NCBI RefSeq assembly: GCF_001678755.1
Contig: NZ_LZDS01000001.1
Coordinates: 124,001 to 188,000 of the forward strand
Origin: Acinetobacter gandensis
GTDB lineage: Bacteria > Pseudomonadota > Gammaproteobacteria > Pseudomonadales > Moraxellaceae
Direction of reading: 5' to 3'
Length of the DNA: 64,000 nt
The notes under the pieces were generated by a model. It was not told the DNA's origin and did no database searches. It worked only from the letters and a program-made list of their open reading frames with translations. Below are positions 7,082 through 16,233 of the stretch, piece after piece. A program made the position numbers and the translations under genes. The first letter of the stretch is position 1. Every line of letters starts with the position of its first letter.

Positions 7082-8173
7082 TTATTTCAAAATTTGCAGC
7101 AGATATTGCAATAATTCTTCAATCAACTGTTTCAAAATTGCATCTTGGCTGCTGTTGTTATTGGACGCATCACTACCCGTGTCTGAAGTTATACGGCCCC
7201 CACTCGATTTAAACTCTTTTTGCAGCGCTGTTATTTTATCGGGACTGACTTCATCGGCACACGAACTTTCAGCATCCCAATGTAAATATGCAATCTCTTG
7301 GTTCTGTTTGACTTGAGTTGCTTTCAATGGCAAACGATAGGTATTGCGCTTTTGGTCTTCAGTCAATTCAGGGAAGACATTAATACCCGTTAATTCCTCT
7401 AAGGCACAGATACTCATGATCTTGACTGTGGGAGCCGTATCTCTAAGGGTATTATCTGCATAATACACGCCAGCAACACCTTTTTTCGGCAAGTAGATGG
7501 CCTTGTAGGTTGCCGTAGGAACAATCACACCCTTACCGATCGTCTTCAGTTTTTTCGCGCTATAAACTGGCCCAGTCACAACGTAAACATCTTGCTTCTG
7601 TTTTGTGACCAATGCACGTGTTGCTTCTTCCAATTCACGCCATACTTGCTGATTATTTTTTGGCGCTTGTGGCACCATATTTGCCAATGAAAAACTATCT
7701 AATTGAGCCGCTTTGTTTGGCATATCGGCATTCGGGGCCATATGCCCACGGTCATAGCCTGTCGCTTTATAATCTGCAAGTGTCGCGCGGTATTCTGAAG
7801 GGACTCGAGTCTCTTCATGGAAATTATCTTCACGGGGAATTTTTTGGCTTAAGCGCACAGGTGTCAGTGATTCAGCGACCCAAAGCGGCGTTTTGGAAAT
7901 GCCAGAATACATGACATTAAAGCCGTTAAAACACAGTGGAAAACTGTTTTTATGTAAACTGTCACGAACTAAATATGGCGGTACTTCACGATAAAACTGA
8001 TCCAAACAAGCACTATTCGATGATGAAGACATCGAAACCAATTGTTGTATTTTTTCTTGTCCAAAGGCAATTGCGAAACTTCCTGTCGCCACCAACCCCA
8101 GCAGCACTTTTATGCCGTTCTGACCAAACAATTGAGACAAGGGATTTGATGAACTACTTTTCTTTTTTGCCAT
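7082..8173 (-). CDS. DNA/RNA non-specific endonuclease (NUC1 family), membrane-anchored or secreted
   Basis: The 363-residue protein has an N-terminal basic stretch and one hydrophobic segment (about residues 20-40), consistent with export or an inner-membrane anchor. The beta-beta-alpha-metal nuclease domain follows. Its signature DRGHMAPNADMP puts the general base at His144, and N-N-Q-Q-V-W-R-E-L-E near 173-182 supplies the metal-binding Asn. Family members cut single- and double-stranded DNA and RNA with Mg2+, for nutrient scavenging or degradation of foreign DNA. The C-terminus is a Ser/Asn-rich linker and a short Leu-rich helix (TGSDASNNNSS then LIEELLQYLLQILK), an unusual addition. Confidence 0.88.
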   Translation of the reverse strand: MAKKKSSSSNPLSQLFGQNGIKVLLGLVATGSFAIAFGQEKIQQLVSMSSSSNSACLDQFYREVPPYLVRDSLHKNSFPLCFNGFNVMYSGISKTPLWVAESLTPVRLSQKIPREDNFHEETRVPSEYRATLADYKATGYDRGHMAPNADMPNKAAQLDSFSLANMVPQAPKNNQQVWRELEEATRALVTKQKQDVYVVTGPVYSAKKLKTIGKGVIVPTATYKAIYLPKKGVAGVYYADNTLRDTAPTVKIMSICALEELTGINVFPELTEDQKRNTYRLPLKATQVKQNQEIAYLHWDAESSCADEVSPDKITALQKEFKSSGGRITSDTGSDASNNNSSQDAILKQLIEELLQYLLQILK

Positions 8174-8437
8174 GGTTTACAACAATTACATCTAAAAAGG
8201 ACTATTTTTCCGCAGCTTAACAAGGGTACGAATTTTAGTACACTTTTCTTTTTTAATTTGCTTAACAATTGAACAAATATTGCTTAACAAAGCAACAGTC
8301 GATGTAACGTTTTGTCGCAGTTGTACAAGCCTTTATAAGAGGTCGTTAAACAGTTCCGTATGTTTGATTGAATTTACACAGAAAAATATGACAAGGTAAA
8401 AATACGAAAAATTGCGATAAAAATATACGGAGTGATT

Positions 8438-9187
8438 ATGCATTCTAAGATTTTAGGTTTAGGTTTGATTTCAGGTTTAATGAGTGCCGCCGCTTTTGCA
8501 GAGCCACCGATTCAACCAGGCGATACTTTAGAAAGCTTATCTAAAGTGAAAGTGGTGACCACAGTCAATGGTCAACCCGGTTCTATTGAAGAGCTAGTGG
8601 CAAGTGGTCAAATTAAACTTGCTGAAGCTGCTGACGTGACTGCATCCTCTGCTGACCAAACATTAAACCCTGATCAAGCGCAAGCAAACCAAATTGATCC
8701 GAATGCAACTGCCGTTGAACCTGCTCAAGCAGAACCAACAACAGCTGACGCCCAAAATAGTCTTCCTATAGAGGATCAGAACTTAACGGCTGTACCACAA
8801 ACTGATGTAGCTCACCAAGAAGCTGCCATTGCCGCTAGTCAACAAGCTGAAGCTGTAGTCAATGAAGCGGCTCCTGAGTTAGCACAGCAACCAGCACCTG
8901 CTGCTACTGAAGCGAATGCAGCACCGATTATTGCCTCATCAGCAAATACTCCAGTAAATGCTGATGTTGAATCTGCTGCGTTACCAGAAGCTCCTCAAGC
9001 ACAGCAAGATGCATTTATGGCTGCACCTGAAGCACCAAATGCAGCAACTACTGAGAGTGCAATTCAAGCTCAACCACAAACTGATGTAAGCGATGATGTC
9101 ATTCAAGCGTCACCAGAAGCACCACAAGCAGATGAATCTATTCAAGCAGCACCTGAATCTGCTGATATCGATTCAACAGTGAATTAA
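8438..9187 (+). CDS. Secreted Ala/Gln/Pro/Glu-rich low-complexity protein
   Basis: The 249-residue protein begins with a clear signal peptide cut at about AAAFA-EPP (residue 20). A short ordered part follows (about 21-60, with VTTVNGQPGSIEELVASGQIKL), and the remaining 190 residues are a disordered, acidic stretch built from Ala, Gln, Pro, Glu, Asn and Ser, with loose repeats of the type PEAPQAD and AQPQTDV. It should be periplasmic or surface-exposed; no family is recognised. ATG 8438 is preferred over GTG 8432 because GGAG overlaps that GTG and lies correctly for 8438. Confidence 0.75.
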   Translation: MHSKILGLGLISGLMSAAAFAEPPIQPGDTLESLSKVKVVTTVNGQPGSIEELVASGQIKLAEAADVTASSADQTLNPDQAQANQIDPNATAVEPAQAEPTTADAQNSLPIEDQNLTAVPQTDVAHQEAAIAASQQAEAVVNEAAPELAQQPAPAATEANAAPIIASSANTPVNADVESAALPEAPQAQQDAFMAAPEAPNAATTESAIQAQPQTDVSDDVIQASPEAPQADESIQAAPESADIDSTVN

Positions 9188-9236
9188 GATCCGCTTTGAT
9201 ACTTTTAAAAATATTGCATTAAGCAATTTACCCTAT

Positions 9237-9288
9237 TCATTCTGTTGCCTTGCTCGCATACTCCTCCCAGGAAAAGGCAACAGAATGA
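9237..9288. repeat. Long perfect inverted repeat (hairpin)
   Basis: A 15-bp arm (9237-9251, TCATTCTGTTGCCTT) is perfectly complementary to 9274-9288 across a 22-base loop. No T-run follows on either strand, so it is not a standard terminator. It lies between the convergent ends of the secreted-protein gene and kup, just ahead of the true terminator. Confidence 0.8.
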
Positions 9289-9298
9289 GTCCAATAAA

Positions 9299-9324
9299 AA
9301 AGCCAGGAAAACCTGGCTTTTTTA
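9299..9324. terminator. Bidirectional intrinsic terminator
   Basis: AAAGCCAGG-aaaa-CCTGGCTTT with flanking A and T runs. It serves the secreted-protein gene (plus) and kup (minus). Confidence 0.85.
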
Positions 9325-9345
9325 TTACTCAAATCTAAATACAGA

Positions 9346-11226
9346 TCAGATTTCGATTTGACTGCCTAACTCAACCACACGGTTGGTTGGAATTTGGTAG
9401 AAATCGCTGACTGGACTGGTATTACGTTGCATAGATATAAATAATTTTTCACGCCAAGGTGCCATGCCCTCGCCCAAGGTATGAATGATTCGATCACGCG
9501 AAATAAAGAAGCTAATTTGCATCAAGTCAAATTCAAAACCCAATTCCTCGTATGCGTGTTGTAATGCTGCAGGAATATTAGGTTGATCTTTAAAACCGTA
9601 ATACATGGTAATGCGATAGAAGCGATCATCCAATTTTTCAGTTTGTACGCGTTCTGCTGCAGGCACATAAGGAACATCACGGGTATTTACAGTGACCATA
9701 ATGTTGCGTTCATGCAGCACTTTGTTGTGCTTAATATTATGCAGCATGGCATGCGGTACAATATCTGGCGTCCCTGTTAAGAATACGGCATCACCCGGAA
9801 CAAACTTGGTTTCTTCACCCATGCTTACACTACGAATGAACAAATCGATTGGTAATGCATCTTTACCTAGGCGTTTCAAGACCAATTCACGACCATCTTT
9901 CCAAGTCATTAAAATGGTAAACAATACCGCACCAATCAAGATTGGCACCCAACCACCCGCTGCAATTTTTAAAGATGTTGATGCTACGAAGATCAAATCA
10001 ATCAATAAAAACGGTACTGCAAAAATAGCCACTTTCCATACCGGCCATCGCCATAAACCATATGCCAAAACCGATATCAAAATAGTACCGCATAACATTG
10101 TCATGGTCACAGCTACACCATAAGCACTGGCTAAGTTAGCACTATTTTCAAACAGCAAAATCAAAATCAGTACAGATATAAATAATGCCCAGTTAATGAA
10201 AGGCAAATAAATCTGACCACGTTCAACTTCAGACGTGTGACGTACAGTTAAGCGTGGTAAATAACGTAATTGAATCGCCTGATTGACCATTGAAAATACG
10301 CCAGTAATCACCGCCTGTGATGCAATCACCGCTGCTGCCGTTGCTAAGGCAATCATCGGATACAACGCCCACTCAGGGATGAGCATATAAAATGGATTGG
10401 CGAGTGCTTCTGGATCACGGAGTAAAAGCGCGCCTTGACCTGCATAGTTCAACAGCAAACACGGCATCACCACAATGAACCATGCCAATCGAATCGGTAA
10501 ACGACCAAAATGCCCCATATCGGCATAAATAGCCTCACCACCGGTCATGGTCAAAATCACCGCACCCATTGTTAAGAACGCCACATAAGGCTGATGTACA
10601 ATGAAATTAATTGCCCAATGTGGACTAATCATGGTCAAGACAAATGGCGTTTGAGAAATACTCCATAGACCAAAGCCACCAATTGATAAGAACCACAATA
10701 AGGTTAATGGGCCAAAGAATTTACCCATCGTTCCTGTACCATGGCGCTGCACAAGAAACAGACCCGCCAAAATACCAATCGATAAAGGTTGTAACCATTG
10801 ATTGAACATTGGCGTTGCAATACTTAAGCCTTCGATAGCAGAAAGAACCGAAATAGCAGGTGTAATAATGCCGTCACCAAAAAACAATGATGCCCCAATA
10901 AAGCCAAGTGCAATCAAATAGATTTTTTTGTTTTCAGCAATACGTGTCGTTCGCAGATTTAAGGCCAACAGCGACATGATACCGCCTTCGCCATTGTTAT
11001 CTGCACGCATGATAATGGTGACGTATTTAAAACTAATAGTCAGCATAATGCACCAGAAAATCAGGGACAGAATGCCTAGCACGGAAGCCTCGCTAATGGC
11101 TAAATGTGCTGTGAGGAAACATTGACGCAGTGCATATAATGGACTGGTACCAATGTCACCGAATACTACGCCCAAAGCTGCCAAGGTAATGGCGGGCAGT
11201 GCGGCCTTTTGTGCAGTACTTTGCAT
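9346..11226 (-). CDS. kup: Low-affinity potassium transporter Kup
   Basis: This 626-residue protein imports K+ with protons across the inner membrane, mainly under acidic or hyperosmotic conditions. It opens with the family signature [17 protein letters not shown] (about residues 18-34), followed by about twelve membrane helices to residue 450 and a cytoplasmic C-terminal domain of some 170 residues. Length matches the E. coli protein (622). It is a single gene with its own terminator; the divergent neighbour is tRNA-Ser. Confidence 0.97.
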   Translation of the reverse strand: MQSTAQKAALPAITLAALGVVFGDIGTSPLYALRQCFLTAHLAISEASVLGILSLIFWCIMLTISFKYVTIIMRADNNGEGGIMSLLALNLRTTRIAENKKIYLIALGFIGASLFFGDGIITPAISVLSAIEGLSIATPMFNQWLQPLSIGILAGLFLVQRHGTGTMGKFFGPLTLLWFLSIGGFGLWSISQTPFVLTMISPHWAINFIVHQPYVAFLTMGAVILTMTGGEAIYADMGHFGRLPIRLAWFIVVMPCLLLNYAGQGALLLRDPEALANPFYMLIPEWALYPMIALATAAAVIASQAVITGVFSMVNQAIQLRYLPRLTVRHTSEVERGQIYLPFINWALFISVLILILLFENSANLASAYGVAVTMTMLCGTILISVLAYGLWRWPVWKVAIFAVPFLLIDLIFVASTSLKIAAGGWVPILIGAVLFTILMTWKDGRELVLKRLGKDALPIDLFIRSVSMGEETKFVPGDAVFLTGTPDIVPHAMLHNIKHNKVLHERNIMVTVNTRDVPYVPAAERVQTEKLDDRFYRITMYYGFKDQPNIPAALQHAYEELGFEFDLMQISFFISRDRIIHTLGEGMAPWREKLFISMQRNTSPVSDFYQIPTNRVVELGSQIEI

Positions 11227-11306
11227 ATTGTTGTCTTCAATTTAGACAGTATTTTTGCGAATCATAGCACCGGTCGTTGAGATTTTCTCTAAATCAATTG
11301 TTTCTC

Positions 11307-11335
11307 TTGGCAGAATTATGTTTTTTCGCTATTAT
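11307..11335 (+). promoter_or_regulatory. Promoter of tRNA-Ser
   Basis: TTGGCA, a 17-base spacer and TATTAT match a sigma-70 promoter; the tRNA begins 14 bases after the -10 box. Confidence 0.65.
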
Positions 11336-11348
11336 CCACCGCGCATAA

Positions 11349-11439
11349 GGTGAAGTGTCCGAGTGGCTGAAGGAGCACGCCTGGAAAGTGTGTATACGTT
11401 TATAGCGTATCGAGGGTTCGAATCCCTCTTTCACCGCCA
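11349..11439 (+). tRNA. tRNA-Ser(GGA)
   Basis: The 91-base sequence folds into a class II tRNA with a long variable arm. The acceptor stem is GGTGAAG/TTTCACC, the anticodon loop CTGGAAA carries GGA (reads UCC/UCU), the T arm is GAGGG-TTCGAAT-CCCTC, and CCA is encoded. The long variable arm and G discriminator are typical of serine tRNA. A strong terminator follows. Confidence 0.96.
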
Positions 11440-11471
11440 GTATTTAAGCTACATTCCAATGTAGTACGAAA

Positions 11472-11506
11472 AAGGTTTAAATCTGAATGATTTAAACCTT
11501 TTTTTA
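11472..11506 (+). terminator. Terminator of tRNA-Ser
   Basis: A 12-bp stem (AAGGTTTAAATC with GATTTAAACCTT) around a five-base loop runs into a T-run. Confidence 0.9.
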
Positions 11507-11897
11507 TGACTAGGTATTCTTGAAAGCTGTGATTGAAAATTCATTATTATGTTCTGAGCTGAAGTTATTTTGAAAAAAATTCCGTCTAAATTATCCTTCG
11601 TACGCTTAATATTTTTCTTCATTATCTATTTCAATACATTGTTATGTCGCGTCTACTATATTTAAAAAGCGACATATATTTTTACAAATTGAAATTTTAT
11701 AGCCTAAAGACAATTACTTAAGTCCATGTTAAAACAAAATTATCACACAATAAGGGAGACAATCAGACAAAATCTTAAGTACTCCTCCAACCTGTATGCA
11801 TCATCGAAATGAAACGCTATTGCTTTAACCTTAACTTGATCCATCAAAACTTATAAAAAAGACTTTTCACATAAATCACTGCTATTCGGGAGAGAAC
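11507..11897. other. AT-rich intergenic stretch with one inverted repeat
   Basis: No coding frame of merit is visible. TATGTCGC (11643-11650) is complementary to 11669-11676 across 18 bases and is followed by TATATTTTT, a poor terminator-like shape. No copy of the tRNA-Ser 3' end is present, so there is no sign of an integrase attachment duplicate. Confidence 0.5.
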
Positions 11898-12125
11898 ATG
11901 GATAACAGCCAGAACTATGTTAAACAGATCAAGAATGCCAAACGTGGTGGCTACACCCCAACCATTGCTAAAGACATTAACAAACATAAAATTCAAAAAG
12001 CACAGCGACTGATAGACCAATGGCGCAAACTCGCCAATGAACTTCGCCCCCAGATGCAACTCGATATGGCCTATACCCTTGAGGAATGTGCGCAAGATTT
12101 AGATCAGATATTAAGAATGAAATAA
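11898..12125 (+). CDS. Small basic helical protein, unknown
   Basis: The 75-residue protein is preceded by GGGAGAG at good distance from ATG 11898. It is mostly helical and basic in its first half (QIKNAKRGGYTPTIAKDINKHKIQKAQRLIDQW) and more acidic near its end. No family is recognised. The strong ribosome site supports translation. It sits alone between two tRNA genes; a perfect 7-bp hairpin (12155-12174) lies 30 bases after its stop. A long frame on the opposite strand looks like a shadow. Confidence 0.6.
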   Translation: MDNSQNYVKQIKNAKRGGYTPTIAKDINKHKIQKAQRLIDQWRKLANELRPQMQLDMAYTLEECAQDLDQILRMK

Positions 12126-12154
12126 TACTGTTCTATTTTAATAATTCTTTTATA

Positions 12155-12174
12155 TGCCCACTTCACCGTGGGCA
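12155..12174 (+). terminator. Hairpin after the small gene, no T-run
   Basis: TGCCCAC-ttcacc-GTGGGCA is a perfect 7-bp stem but is not followed by T residues on either strand. It may be a 3'-protecting or pausing hairpin. Confidence 0.35.
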
Positions 12175-12297
12175 ATTCATTAAAACAGCTTTTTTAAATT
12201 CGCAGATCACCCTTTTAAATTTCGAAACTGTGAAAGGCTACCACCTAGCTTTCCTAAAGAAAGCTGTAAATAAAAAACTATTTGATTATTTTTTGGC

Positions 12298-12325
12298 TTG
12301 CGTGCAGTTCAAAAATCTGTAGAAT
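12298..12325 (+). promoter_or_regulatory. Promoter of tRNA-Thr
   Basis: TTGCGT, a 16-base spacer and TAGAAT lie 12 bases ahead of the tRNA. Confidence 0.5.
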
Positions 12326-12337
12326 GCATTCCACAAC

Positions 12338-12413
<76 letters not shown>

Positions 12414-12420
12414 TTTCTTA

Positions 12421-12445
12421 GCCTCGCTTTTTAAGTGAGGCTTTG
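12421..12445 (+). terminator. Terminator of tRNA-Thr
   Basis: GCCTCGCT pairs with AGTGAGGC (one G-T pair) around a short loop, followed by an imperfect T-run. Confidence 0.6.
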
Positions 12446-12468
12446 ATGTTTCTAGAGCTTGTATTTTC

Positions 12469-13296
12469 TTATTCAGGCTTGCTCAAACTGATTTGTACAT
12501 AACGTACTAATCCATCCTCATACAGTTTTTTACATAGTTTTGCCGTCATCTGAATCTTTAGTTGATCCAAACTTACTGTCGATGCATTTTCCTGTTGTTC
12601 AATATAAGCTGCAAATCCAGCCAAAACCTCTGCACTTAAATCTTCAATATTTAGCACTTCAAAACCAGATTGTTGGATTTGTGCTGTCAATTTTTGTTTT
12701 GAATTTAAATGTTTTAAATTCACATCAGCAGCTTTTAACAAACTTTGATATTTCAGTTTTTGAAATGAATTTAAATTCAAAAACGGATCAGACAACATTA
12801 AATAATGAAACGCAAAGCGCCCTTTTGAATTCAAAACCTTAAATACAGATAAAAGCAATGAATTCAGATCGCTATGATATGCAGCATCAATGCAAAGCAC
12901 TGCATCCATACATGGCTGGGAATAAATATTTTTTAAATTCAAAAAAGATTCTGTCTGTATTTTTACTTTTGAATTTAAATTTTTTTTAATTTTTTCCACG
13001 CACGCGGACTGTAATTCTACTGCGGATAAGTTTTGAATTTGAAAATGTTCTAGCCAAAAAATAAGACTTGCTCCCTGTCCACAACCTAGGTCGAGCAGCG
13101 CGTCTTTTGAATCAAGTTGAATCGATTGTGCGAGGTGTTTTGCCAGTTGCTGACAAGCGTGCGGATAGGCGGAAGTTGCATCCGCCCAGTAGCCTAAATT
13201 GCTCCAAGCCAGCTCCGCTTCATCCCCAAGTAAGTGACTATTAATCGCATATTTATGTTGGGGAAGCTTTTGCTGAATTGCTTGAAGCCATTTCAT
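12469..13296 (-). CDS. Class I SAM-dependent methyltransferase
   Basis: The 275-residue protein carries the Rossmann SAM-binding motif I LDLGCGQG (residues 68-75) and later acidic strand ends (LSAVEL, AVLCID). The N-terminal part resembles enzymes that act after binding a lipid or small molecule (LGYW...AYPHACQQLAKHLA). ATG 13296 lies one base after the stop of the FAD-enzyme gene, so the two are translationally coupled; an upstream frame start at 13320 would overlap that gene. The substrate is unknown. Its DNA is unusually AT-rich with repeated TTTGAATTTAAA-like tracts that encode Leu-Asn-Ser-Lys runs. Confidence 0.8.
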   Translation of the reverse strand: MKWLQAIQQKLPQHKYAINSHLLGDEAELAWSNLGYWADATSAYPHACQQLAKHLAQSIQLDSKDALLDLGCGQGASLIFWLEHFQIQNLSAVELQSACVEKIKKNLNSKVKIQTESFLNLKNIYSQPCMDAVLCIDAAYHSDLNSLLLSVFKVLNSKGRFAFHYLMLSDPFLNLNSFQKLKYQSLLKAADVNLKHLNSKQKLTAQIQQSGFEVLNIEDLSAEVLAGFAAYIEQQENASTVSLDQLKIQMTAKLCKKLYEDGLVRYVQISLSKPE

Positions 13297-13297
13297 T

Positions 13298-14596
13298 TTA
13301 ATAACCGAGTTGTGGGGCAACCTCCACTTTAGGTTTTAAGCCCACAAACGGCAATGGTGCACCGAAGATTTCTGCAATATGCATCGCAGATGTCACCGCA
13401 GATTCTAAGATAGGTAATCCATCACATGACCAAGAGCCGCAGAAAAAGACTTTTCGATCTGTTGCCAAATGGCGTTGCTGCAATTCTTTGTTCAATGCAA
13501 CCGTTTGTGAGTCCACCACAGCACGCGTTAACGTTACAGAAGAAATGATTTTTTTAGGATCAATCTCGGTCACGGGACGCCAAGTTTGGAACACAGGTGT
13601 TTTACCAACCAAACTCGGTTCAATCGAGTTGAGCCACACTGTAAATTGCTGACGGGTAAATTTACGATCCATCATATAGCTGAGTACTGCCCAATCTTTA
13701 CGTTTTGGCGGCATCACCGTCTGATCGGTATGAATGACCAATTCACCTTGTTCAAATTTAAATTTTTTTAACAAAGCAATGTCATCTGCAAATTGCGCTG
13801 CATCCAAAAATTCTTCAATTTTTGTGGTTGGCGTTGCAACAACGACACGGTCGAAGATTTGATGATCTCCCGACGCATTTTCAACCAATACTTGCTCATT
13901 TTGCTGGCAAACTTTGGTAATTGCTGCACCGCTTTGAATATCAATGCCCTCAACCAGTTTATCGACCAGTGCTGGTGTTCCACCCTGAATACGAAGTAAA
14001 GCATCACCATCAGTTAATTGACGTAAGAAAATCAATAACGGTTTTGCTGGCCATTCACCAATTGTTTTTGGATTACAGGTACAAATGGTGTAAAGCACTG
14101 GCATCACCGCACCGTGCCAAAATACTTCTTCAATATCATTTTGATTTATAAATTCAGCCAAAGTGATGTCTTGTTCTTTCGATTTGAAAAAGCGTGTAAT
14201 CGCAGCTTTCAGCTGTAACATACCTTTGACCAAGCGCCAGCCATACTGCTGTAAACCTTTACGGTTATTAATAATTGGGAAATTACCAATACGACTACGA
14301 CTGGTGGTGAGCCATGTCTCTGTACGGTCTTCAAATAACCAACTACATGCCATATAAGTCCGGACAGGAAAGGTCTGAATACCCAAATGTGCAGCCAAAC
14401 TCAGAGTGTTTTTCCATAAATGAGGATTCATCACACGTAATGGAGCATCAATGAGCCCACCTTCAAATTCAGTGCTGTGGCTGTCCATACCACGACCAGG
14501 CAGAGCTTCGAAAATTGTAATGTTATGCCCTGCATCTTTAAGAATTCTTGCGGTAGCTAGCCCAGCCATGCCACTACCGATGATTGCAATATCCAA
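13298..14596 (-). CDS. FAD-dependent amine-oxidase-like oxidoreductase
   Basis: This 432-residue flavoenzyme has the N-terminal dinucleotide motif IIGSGMAGLATARIL (GxGxxG at residues 7-12), an acidic ribose-binding end of strand two (IFEA) and the C-terminal FAD motif FCGSWSCDGLPILESAVTSA. The pattern fits NAD(P)/FAD enzymes of the amine oxidase/phytoene desaturase group. With the coupled methyltransferase downstream it forms a two-gene unit, reminiscent of lipid-modifying oxidoreductase/methyltransferase pairs, although the companion genes of the known cyclopropane-fatty-acid type clusters are missing here. Substrate unknown. Confidence 0.8.
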   Translation of the reverse strand: MDIAIIGSGMAGLATARILKDAGHNITIFEALPGRGMDSHSTEFEGGLIDAPLRVMNPHLWKNTLSLAAHLGIQTFPVRTYMACSWLFEDRTETWLTTSRSRIGNFPIINNRKGLQQYGWRLVKGMLQLKAAITRFFKSKEQDITLAEFINQNDIEEVFWHGAVMPVLYTICTCNPKTIGEWPAKPLLIFLRQLTDGDALLRIQGGTPALVDKLVEGIDIQSGAAITKVCQQNEQVLVENASGDHQIFDRVVVATPTTKIEEFLDAAQFADDIALLKKFKFEQGELVIHTDQTVMPPKRKDWAVLSYMMDRKFTRQQFTVWLNSIEPSLVGKTPVFQTWRPVTEIDPKKIISSVTLTRAVVDSQTVALNKELQQRHLATDRKVFFCGSWSCDGLPILESAVTSAMHIAEIFGAPLPFVGLKPKVEVAPQLGY

Positions 14597-14842
14597 TCTG
14601 CTTGTCCATCTATAAAATACCGATAAAATTATGACTGATCAGCACTAAAAAATAGCTATTAAAAAATACCAGATTCGCTTTTTTTGTATGAATTTAAATA
14701 TTGAGACAGCAGATGCATAATTACAAATAATTACACTCAAAAAACACCTATTTAAGCATCGGTTTTTTAAAATATTTTTTTAATAAATTTTAATTAACTT
14801 GTAAAACCAATCAATTAAATTAACCATTTTTATAACTTTTGG
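14597..14842. other. AT-rich intergenic DNA
   Basis: I see no open frame or hairpin of note between the FAD-enzyme start and the candidate small-RNA promoter at 14843. Confidence 0.5.
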
Positions 14843-14998
14843 TTTACTTCAGTCCTCGATACCGCTAAGATGCGCAGCACAAGAAAGTGATAAATACATC
14901 ACACTATATACAAAAATAAAATGATCTTAAAATCATGACAAGAAGAAACAATACAGCGTAAAAACAAAAAGCCTCTGAATATTCAGAGGCTTTTTTTT
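14843..14998 (+). ncRNA. Candidate small RNA with three hairpins
   Basis: TTTACT, a 17-base spacer and TAAGAT (14843-14871) form a plausible promoter. A transcript from about 14878 would contain GTGAT/ATCAC and ATGAT/ATCAT hairpins and end at the perfect 10-bp terminator 14971-14990 followed by eight T residues, about 120 nt in all. The terminator also serves pirin on the other strand, so it alone is not proof. Candidate only. Confidence 0.35.
14971..14998. terminator. Bidirectional intrinsic terminator
   Basis: GCCTCTGAAT is directly followed by its complement ATTCAGAGGC, with A-rich and T-rich flanks. It terminates the pirin gene on the minus strand and any plus-strand transcript. Confidence 0.85.
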
Positions 14999-15026
14999 CT
15001 CTTTTTTGCTCAGAACAAACCTGATA

Positions 15027-15905
15027 TTAAGCTTCTGTCGCCACTGCAATTTGACCAAACTTTCCTTGATTAAAATCATCAAAAGCTTGAATAATTTCAG
15101 CTTTACTGTTCATAACAAACGGGCCATAACCTTGAATGGGTTCATTCAATGGCTCGCCGCTTAACAATAAAAACTTACTGTCTTGAACAGCTTCCAACTG
15201 AATCGCTATATCGTCTTTAGCAAACATGACCATAGAGCTATCTAGCACTTTTTGACTTGCATTGACCAGCACCTCACCACTGAGTACGACCAAAATGGTG
15301 TTATGACCTTCAGGTACATGTAAAGTGGTTTCATCCGCAGCTTTCAGCTCACCATCCCACACATTTATTGCACTAAAAGTATGAGCAGGGCCAGTTTGAC
15401 CTGAGGCTTCACCTGCAATGATGCGAATATGACCAGCATTGTCTTCAAGCTCTATCTGAGGAATATCCGCAGCACGTAGCGCTTGATAACGTGGTTGAGT
15501 CATTTTATCTTTGGCAGGTAAATTCACCCACAACTGCACCATTTCAAATAAACCACCTTGTTGGGCAAAGTGTGTCGAATGAAACTCCTCATGCACTACA
15601 CCAGAGCCTGCAGTCATCCATTGCACATCACCAGTTTGAATGGTTCCGCCGCCACCGCTTGAATCTTTATGAGTCACCTCGCCACTATAGGCCAACGTCA
15701 CCGTTTCAAAACCACGATGTGGGTGTGATCCTACCCCATGTTGTGCAGTAGTTGGGTCAAATGAATATGGTGCAGCATAATCCAAAAGCAGGAATGGGCT
15801 AATCGCCTGACCAAGACGATCATAAGAAAATAAGCTTTTAACAGGAAAGCCATCTCCTACCCAGTGCATTTGCTGGTTACGATACACACCAATAACTTTT
15901 TTCAT
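15027..15905 (-). CDS. Pirin-family protein (quercetinase-like bicupin)
   Basis: The 292-residue bicupin has the pirin metal ligands in the first cupin: His61 and His63 (SHPHRGFET) and His105 and Glu107 (VVHEEFH). The C-terminal cupin (about 175-285) lacks a full ligand set, as is usual. Pirins bind Fe2+; some cleave quercetin, others act as redox-sensitive partners of transcription factors or metabolic enzymes. It is divergent from the YcaC-like hydrolase gene over 328 bases, and the pair recurs as a small stress-related group with the LysR regulator downstream (inference). Confidence 0.92.
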   Translation of the reverse strand: MKKVIGVYRNQQMHWVGDGFPVKSLFSYDRLGQAISPFLLLDYAAPYSFDPTTAQHGVGSHPHRGFETVTLAYSGEVTHKDSSGGGGTIQTGDVQWMTAGSGVVHEEFHSTHFAQQGGLFEMVQLWVNLPAKDKMTQPRYQALRAADIPQIELEDNAGHIRIIAGEASGQTGPAHTFSAINVWDGELKAADETTLHVPEGHNTILVVLSGEVLVNASQKVLDSSMVMFAKDDIAIQLEAVQDSKFLLLSGEPLNEPIQGYGPFVMNSKAEIIQAFDDFNQGKFGQIAVATEA

Positions 15906-16233
15906 CTTTTGCTCCTATATTCAGTGGATCTGATGAACATGTAGTTATTTTAGTTATTCCCTAGTCCAATCACCATCTATCAAACAATATTCAATATCTC
16001 ATATTTAGAACAATTAATGATTTTAAATGCTTTTATTTAGCTCGAGCCATTGAAGTTGAATCGCCTATTCTTGCAAAAAAATTCATACACTTGCATATTA
16101 TCCCAAATTTATGATTAAGCTTCTCATCACAGTCGGTTCTATTGTCCTGTTTTTGCCATTATTCTAATTTAGGCAACATCATCTTCACCCTGCAATTGGG
16201 GTGAAAAAAACAAATTTGAATGAGGAAAATATA
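15906..16233. promoter_or_regulatory. Divergent pirin/hydrolase control region with a hairpin
   Basis: This 328-base spacer holds both promoters. TTCACCC (16184-16190) pairs with GGGTGAA (16199-16205) over an eight-base loop shortly ahead of the hydrolase ribosome site (GAGG, 16222-16225). No T-run follows, so it is more likely a leader or operator hairpin than a terminator. No coding frame is seen. Confidence 0.4.

Noticed and set aside
12086-12322. Open frame of 78 codons before tRNA-Thr
   Set aside because: It overlaps the small gene and the tRNA promoter region, has no ribosome site and reads as low-order AT-rich sequence.
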